Position numbers and translations under genes: made by a program. A stretch of DNA of 64,000 nucleotides from Anthopleura xanthogrammica (lineage: Eukaryota > Cnidaria > Anthozoa > Actiniaria > Actiniidae), in NCBI GenBank assembly GCA_964019055.1, contig OZ025216.1, positions 5,385,840 to 5,449,839 on the forward strand, in the 5' to 3' direction. Below, piece after piece: positions 59,492 through 64,000 of this stretch (the first letter of the stretch is position 1; each line of letters begins with the position of its first letter). The notes under the pieces were generated by a model that worked only from the letters and a program-made list of their open reading frames with translations, was not told the DNA's origin and ran no database searches.

Positions 59492-60889
59492 ATACTGATT
59501 CCTGGAATTTTTTTTACTAACGATAATAGCACAGGGGTTAGCACTATGATAATGAAATACGATCAATCGGCGTTCAGGAAATTGTAGATATTGATCAAGT
59601 GGAGATCCAGGGATGACATCCACAGGGAGCCCAATCTCGTTTTTGTGAAGTTTAGGATATTAAAGTAATTCCGTAGTTTTTGCCTGCAAATCTGTACTGC
59701 GCATAACGTAAGATGGCGGGAAATATCCAAAGTCCGATATAACATCGCAATGGTACGATTTAGTAGATTTATGTAGGACCATGATTTAGCGGCTATCTTG
59801 AAACTCGCCCTATTCCTCCTTCGGTCATTGTATGTTTTGAGGCCCCATTTCGTACTTTAGCAAGGTGTTTTGTGATAACGAACACGGTGACTGTGACGTA
59901 ATGCATAATATTGTAAGGTCCCGGATGTTGTGGAGATCACACACATGTGGTCAGAGCAGGTTGTGTCTTGTCTTGCTTGTTTATTGTTTGCTTATTACTA
60001 AACTACCTAGACCCAACAACGCTACAGTGACCTATCTTTTTTATTTTAGAAAATCAACATGAACAAGGTTAGATTTCACATATTTGAATTTCATTCAAAA
60101 GCTATGTTCATATTTTAAAACATTTTGCAAAAACGTACTGCACAAACTGTTCTCTGGCTGATATTATTTCAGGGGTTTTTTATACTTTTTATTATTATTT
60201 TTTATTAGGGTAACAAATGACGATAAAATATGTCATCAAAAAATAATAGACATTGTCATTAGGACAACATTTTTCATTTGTCTGTTCTTCTTCTTCTTCT
60301 TCTTCTTCTTCTTCTTCTTCTTCTTCTTCTTCTTCGTAGCTGTAGTTAGTTATCAAAGTCATATATATCTTTTGTCGAAGTTATGAGAATCAAGTAGACG
60401 ATGTAAACTACGTACACCTTCACTTTTCAATAAAATTGAAACAATGTGACCTGGTTTATACTATAAACTTCAGGTAACCTAATTTCTAAAACTTTACAAT
60501 GACAGACCCTTTAGGAAAATGTTTGCAGTACCAAATAAAACGATTTTTTTAATTATACTAATGTGTATCTTCCCTGGAATGTTCTTGTCTCCATTCCTTT
60601 TCTTATCAATCCTAGGGCACCAATTACTACTGGGATGTTAAATCACTCTCAATTCCCCACATTCTAGAGATTTCAATTTCTGTCTTTGTACTTAGATCTT
60701 TTTTCTAGTTCTTTTATTCCAACATTGATTAATGTCGTTTGATAGTTGATGCCGGATTTTTTTGGCTGAGAATTCCGGCATAGAAAATTGGCCTAAAGAC
60801 CAGGAAAACTTGGTTAGTAGTATTTGATTTCCGTAGAAAACTCTTCATAGAAGGTACAGACATATAATTTCATTATAACTAAAATAATT
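59492..60889. other. Intergenic with (TTC)n microsatellite
   Basis: The (TTC)n run spans about 60285-60336. No supported gene in this stretch. Confidence 0.55.
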
Positions 60890-61002
60890 AGAACTTTGGA
60901 CAACAAATCCTGAAGAAAAAGTATGAAAAATCTTTATAAAACTGCTTTCCGACACGGAAGTCGGTTTTTTTTTCATTCAATTGACGTCACACTTAACAGC
61001 CC
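60890..61002. repeat. Dispersed repeat, partner at 35-142
   Basis: GAACTTTGGACAACAAATCC to TTGACGTCACACTTAACAGC, the same as the start of the window with small indels. Confidence 0.55.
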
Positions 61003-61033
61003 TATAGTCTTGCTCGAAAAATTGAACAAACTT

Positions 61034-61410
61034 ATGGTTACAGCGCGTCCCAATAATATGTACGAAATCGTACAATTTGCTGTTTTCAATGCTCCTTTCC
61101 GTAGTCTTCCCACAATCCCTTATGATCCCAGCGCGAGCTCGAGGTCAGGGTAAAATTTACATAAAAATGTATAAAGAATATGCAAATTTTACCCTGACCT
61201 CGAGCTCGCGCTGGGATCATAAGGGATTGTGCCGGGAAGACTACGGAAAGGAGCATGACATTTTATAGACACGTGCGCTTAAAAAAATTGTGCTTTCTGA
61301 CAATGTCATAGAAGGCACTTTGGCTGACGTCCACCACTGAAACCATATTATGTTACGACGGAAATTCTACGATTTCACACGTGTGATTGGAAAGCTACCG
61401 CTGTAATAGT
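61034..61410. mobile_element. MITE family 2, copy carrying a nested palindrome
   Basis: GGTTACAGCGCGTC..ACGAAATCGTA on the left and TTACGACGGAAATTCTACGA..CACACGTGTGATTGGAAAGC..GCTGTAATAG on the right mirror each other as in 33968-34221 and 40727-40965. The segment 61089-61256 is inserted. Confidence 0.55.
61089..61256. mobile_element. Near-perfect 168-bp palindrome
   Basis: The 70-nt left arm (ATGCTCCTTTCCGTAGTCTT..GAGCTCGAGGTCAGGGTAAA) matches the complement of the right arm exactly except for three extra bases (GCC) near 61232; the loop is about 25 nt. GC-rich against an AT-rich background. Confidence 0.9.
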
Positions 61411-61587
61411 TATATAAAATTTCCCATTAAGAAAATAATCAATGCTTTTTTAACCTCTTTTTCTGTAGCGGTTCACGTTTTTCGAAACCTTTTCGGCTGG
61501 ATCGATATGTCAACATGTCATCTATACGTCATGTTTCTGTTCGTCCTCAATTATTAATTTTGACTTTTTGTTTTATTTTACAGAGTA

Positions 61588-61900
61588 AAAACAAGGATTG
61601 AATCAAGAACACGCTAATGCTTCGATAGTTTTTGCGTGAGATCAGATCGATAAAAAGCAACTGATAAAATACGCCATTGTGTAAAATTTAGTTTACTCAG
61701 GGAGAACATGACAGTAGGTTATTCAAAATGCTAATTGTAGGGTTGTCCAGCCTGCAGTCTAAGCTACCAAGATAACATGTCATTAATTCTGTTGTTAATT
61801 GTTTTTTTTTTTTAAATTTTACCCTACTTATTGTTTGACAACAATGTTTTATGTACGGAGTCCTTGATCTATAACTCTTTGCAAAGGATTTTTGCGAAGA
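61588..61900 (+). repeat. Orphan copy of a family 2 upstream flank
   Basis: Same sequence as 54024-54330, which precedes a plus-strand receptor copy. Here the gene that should follow is absent and minus-strand receptor 3' sequence follows instead. Confidence 0.65.
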
Positions 61901-62008
61901 TGAGATGTCATTAGTTGAGCCTCAAGATAGCAATCTTACTTCTCCAGCCTTGGTAGAGCTTGACGGCCCTATTTATCAATACCTAAGTGAGTGTCTTGCA
62001 ATAATCCA

Positions 62009-62110
62009 GTTAGTTAAGGTCATTCATCGCATTCACTTCTACTTCTCCTTGTTCAGGATTATCACAGGCACATTTCGAAAACAGGTTTTTGAAATTTTGT
62101 CGGTAAACTA
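62009..62110 (-). pseudogene. Receptor family 2 3'-end relic
   Basis: AAGGTCATTCATCGCATTCA..CTTGTTC and CGAAAACAGGTTTTTGAAAT..TGTCGGTAAACT match the coding end of the adjacent receptor at 62124 (tail plus the TKVYRQNFK stretch after TM7), with about 70 bp deleted between. The preceding GCAATAATCCAGTTAGTTAAGG mirrors the real gene's 3' flank, so this is a tandem duplicate of the gene's end. Confidence 0.8.
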
Positions 62111-62123
62111 ACCTGAGTTATTT

Positions 62124-63227
62124 TCATGCAATACCCAGTTTACTAAGGTCATTAATCGCATTCAAGTTTACTTCCCCCTGTTCAACTGGTGCCACATTCT
62201 TAAGAACAAAAGAATTGGTGCGAAATCTTCCTGAACAAGGATTGACGCAGGTACATTTTGAAAACAAACTTTTGAAATTCTGTCGGTAAACTTTAGTGAA
62301 CACCAAATAGATGAAGAAGTTGTAACAGCAACTCGATTCTCCAATAAAAACCACTGAGAAAACTAAATCGTTCCTGGCAGCCTGTGATAAGCTATCTAAG
62401 TTTCCAAAAACTGCCAACAAGATCGTCACTGAAAAAGGTAAAAAGCTTAGAGAGAAAAGGCTGATAATAACGGCAGACATTTTCAGGGCATTCTTGTTTT
62501 GACGCTCCCTCACAGATGAAGTGTTTCCTGCTTGCCCTGGTACTGTAGTTCGTCGGAGCTTGAGAGCGATACGTAAGTAGAGGAAAAAGATAATATGTAA
62601 TGGGATTCCAAAATTTAGCGTAAATGAGATAAAATAATAAATCCTTAAGTGTAGCAATGTTGTAACACCGATTTTTGTCATATCAAAAATGCATTTTGTC
62701 GAATCTCCTGTCTTCACAAGAGTAAAAGAAGAAAAATAAAAGGAACACATGGCCGCTGAAAACATCCAGATCCCTGAGATGATGTACTTGAGTTTCCCTC
62801 TGCTGAAACCTCCTCTGAGTGGATGAATTACAGCGTAGAAGCGATCGAGAGCAATAAACAAACAACTGTAAATCGAAACACCCAAAGAAACGTCTTGCAG
62901 GTAATGTACTAGTTTACAAAGAGCAAGTCCAAAGTCACCGTCAATCAGCCAAATGTTGTTGTAGAAGATGATATAAACGATGTGTCTTGGTGCCGCCAAT
63001 AAAGGAATGAGAAGATCACTGACCGCCATGTTGGCAATCAGAATATTGGTTGTACTTCTCAGTCGAATGTCTCTACTTATTGCCCAGACAATAAGTAGGT
63101 TACCAGTGAATGAGACTACAAAAAGGATGCAGTACACCATTACCTTAATAATCTTTTTATTAAGAGTGTCTTCGAATCCAGAAAAGGTCGCATTAGCCAT
63201 GGCTGCAGCTGTTGTATTTAAAGACAT
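62124..63227 (-). CDS. Rhodopsin-like (class A) GPCR, family 2, intact
   Basis: An intronless 367-aa receptor, closest in layout to 42633-43721 but five residues longer at the C terminus (SKLGIA; its sisters stop just after NDL). It keeps N43 (GNLLIVW), D71 (VSDLLIP), C104, DRF 128-130, a Cys in ECL2 (TKCIFD), the basic loop 3 (RERQNKNALKMS), SFLP in TM6, NFFIY in TM7 and CTCVNPC after it. Differences from the sister cluster in ECL1/TM3 (RHIVYIIFYNNIW, LVHYLQDVSLG) and around TM5 and ECL3, the faces that usually meet ligand. It is presumably a peptide-type receptor, ligand unknown. A receptor 3' relic lies directly downstream and the conserved 5' block directly upstream. Confidence 0.92.
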   Translation of the reverse strand: MSLNTTAAAMANATFSGFEDTLNKKIIKVMVYCILFVVSFTGNLLIVWAISRDIRLRSTTNILIANMAVSDLLIPLLAAPRHIVYIIFYNNIWLIDGDFGLALCKLVHYLQDVSLGVSIYSCLFIALDRFYAVIHPLRGGFSRGKLKYIISGIWMFSAAMCSFYFSSFTLVKTGDSTKCIFDMTKIGVTTLLHLRIYYFISFTLNFGIPLHIIFFLYLRIALKLRRTTVPGQAGNTSSVRERQNKNALKMSAVIISLFSLSFLPFSVTILLAVFGNLDSLSQAARNDLVFSVVFIGESSCCYNFFIYLVFTKVYRQNFKSLFSKCTCVNPCSGRFRTNSFVLKNVAPVEQGEVNLNAINDLSKLGIA

Positions 63228-63352
63228 AGTTGATTACAAGGAGATTTAGTTTTGGGTGCTCTTTTGTCATTTTATCCTTTAGTTCGAGGCTCCAATGAAG
63301 AAAGTTATAGTACTTATGGATTGAGTCATTCTCTTAGCTTCTCACGGAGCTT
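63228..63352 (-). promoter_or_regulatory. Conserved 5' block of the intact family 2 receptor
   Basis: Shared with 50039-50168 and with the plus-strand copies upstream of 37906 and 54699. In the 54699 copy a TATATATAAAG stretch lies near 54555. It is likely 5' UTR plus proximal promoter, judged only by conservation outside the coding frame. Confidence 0.45.
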
Positions 63353-64000
63353 TAAACTTGTTTGTGGATCCTCTGATTTCTCATTCAAACCCTGCGAATA
63401 TAACCAACGGAAATGTGTAATCCAAGTACTTCAGTTATCCTCCACAACTTTAATTCCAACAAAAATATGACGATTTGTAAGCACCAAATCGTAGTAAAAA
63501 TTATTTTCGATCCAAACGTCCGACACTGATCACAGTTAAAAGTGCAACTCCAAGAATGATGTTCCTGTAGTCTGTCCGTCCCCTGCTTTACCGACTGTAT
63601 TTACTCAGAAGAATAAATAAGAGAAAAAATAAACAAGTTGGGAAGAGAGGCTTGTCTCGTCTTCGTCGACCGACAAAGTCTATGATTTAACTAGCTGTAA
63701 TGATAAGAGAAAGGACCAAAGCAAGTGAATTTTTCGCATAGCAATTATACAGTTCTAAACATGCAACTGTTAGTAAAATCTTGTAAAGAGTTATAACTGC
63801 TGATAAATGAATTCTTTTTAATCAATTATTTTATAACTACATTATATAACAATATAACATCAAAAAACATTTTTGCCAAACATTGAATTGGTTGAGAAAT
63901 AAAAAACAAACTTAATCAAACAGTAGAAATGACATATATGTTATTTTGGTAGACAGACGGGAAATCCCTAGTATTAGCCTTCTGAATAAGCAACTGTCAC
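63353..64000. other. Distal 5' flank, no gene
   Basis: Around 63600 GTATTTACTCAGAAGAATA is the complement of sequence near 54340 (TTCTTCTGAGTAAATAC), so the duplicated unit reaches at least 350 bp upstream of the start. Nothing else supported. Confidence 0.5.

Overview
The window is an AT-rich, intron-bearing animal genome segment with no bacterial or viral architecture. The best guess is a cnidarian, probably an anthozoan such as a stony coral. The reasons are local clusters of intronless rhodopsin-like receptors, somatomedin-B/7TM receptors, a TPR-CHAT (TTC28-like) gene, tRNA-derived SINEs, and many short inverted-repeat elements. That assignment is inference from gene content; no species marker was found.

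Layout. (1) 2.7-12.9 kb: two tandem, minus-strand receptors with a somatomedin-B-type Cys module, a large Cys-rich ectodomain and a secretin/Methuselah-like 7TM. The first has two exons (signal-peptide exon at 8052-8235, phase-1 intron of 2630 bp, main exon 2723-5421; 960 aa). The second is a single 1025-aa exon. (2) 17.1-26.6 kb: two minus-strand intronless class A receptors (315 and 314 aa) from one duplication, with a LINE 3' remnant, a 40-bp minisatellite and shared 5' flank. (3) 30.2-31.6 kb: a truncated LINE split by two SINEs. (4) 31.8-35.2 kb: a broken TPR-CHAT gene. (5) 37.9-63.2 kb: a second class A family with five recognisable copies and one 3' relic. Two copies are intact (42633-43721, 62124-63227). 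Three are dead by different lesions: a 334-bp deletion, an 8-bp deletion, and a nonsense codon plus a 1-bp deletion.

The space between genes is dominated by small mobile elements. Most notable are a 3.4-kb TTAA-flanked element with ~1-kb inverted arms about 99% identical, a 690-bp TTAA element whose empty site is preserved in a sister duplication, a family of poly-G/poly-C-ended elements, and several near-perfect foldbacks.

Functionally the intact genes are all cell-surface receptors whose ligands cannot be read from sequence. The window reads as a chemosensory or peptide-receptor gene nursery under birth-and-death evolution. I found no CRISPR array, operon, rRNA or complete tRNA gene, and no clearly new multi-gene system. 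Identity estimates were made by eye.
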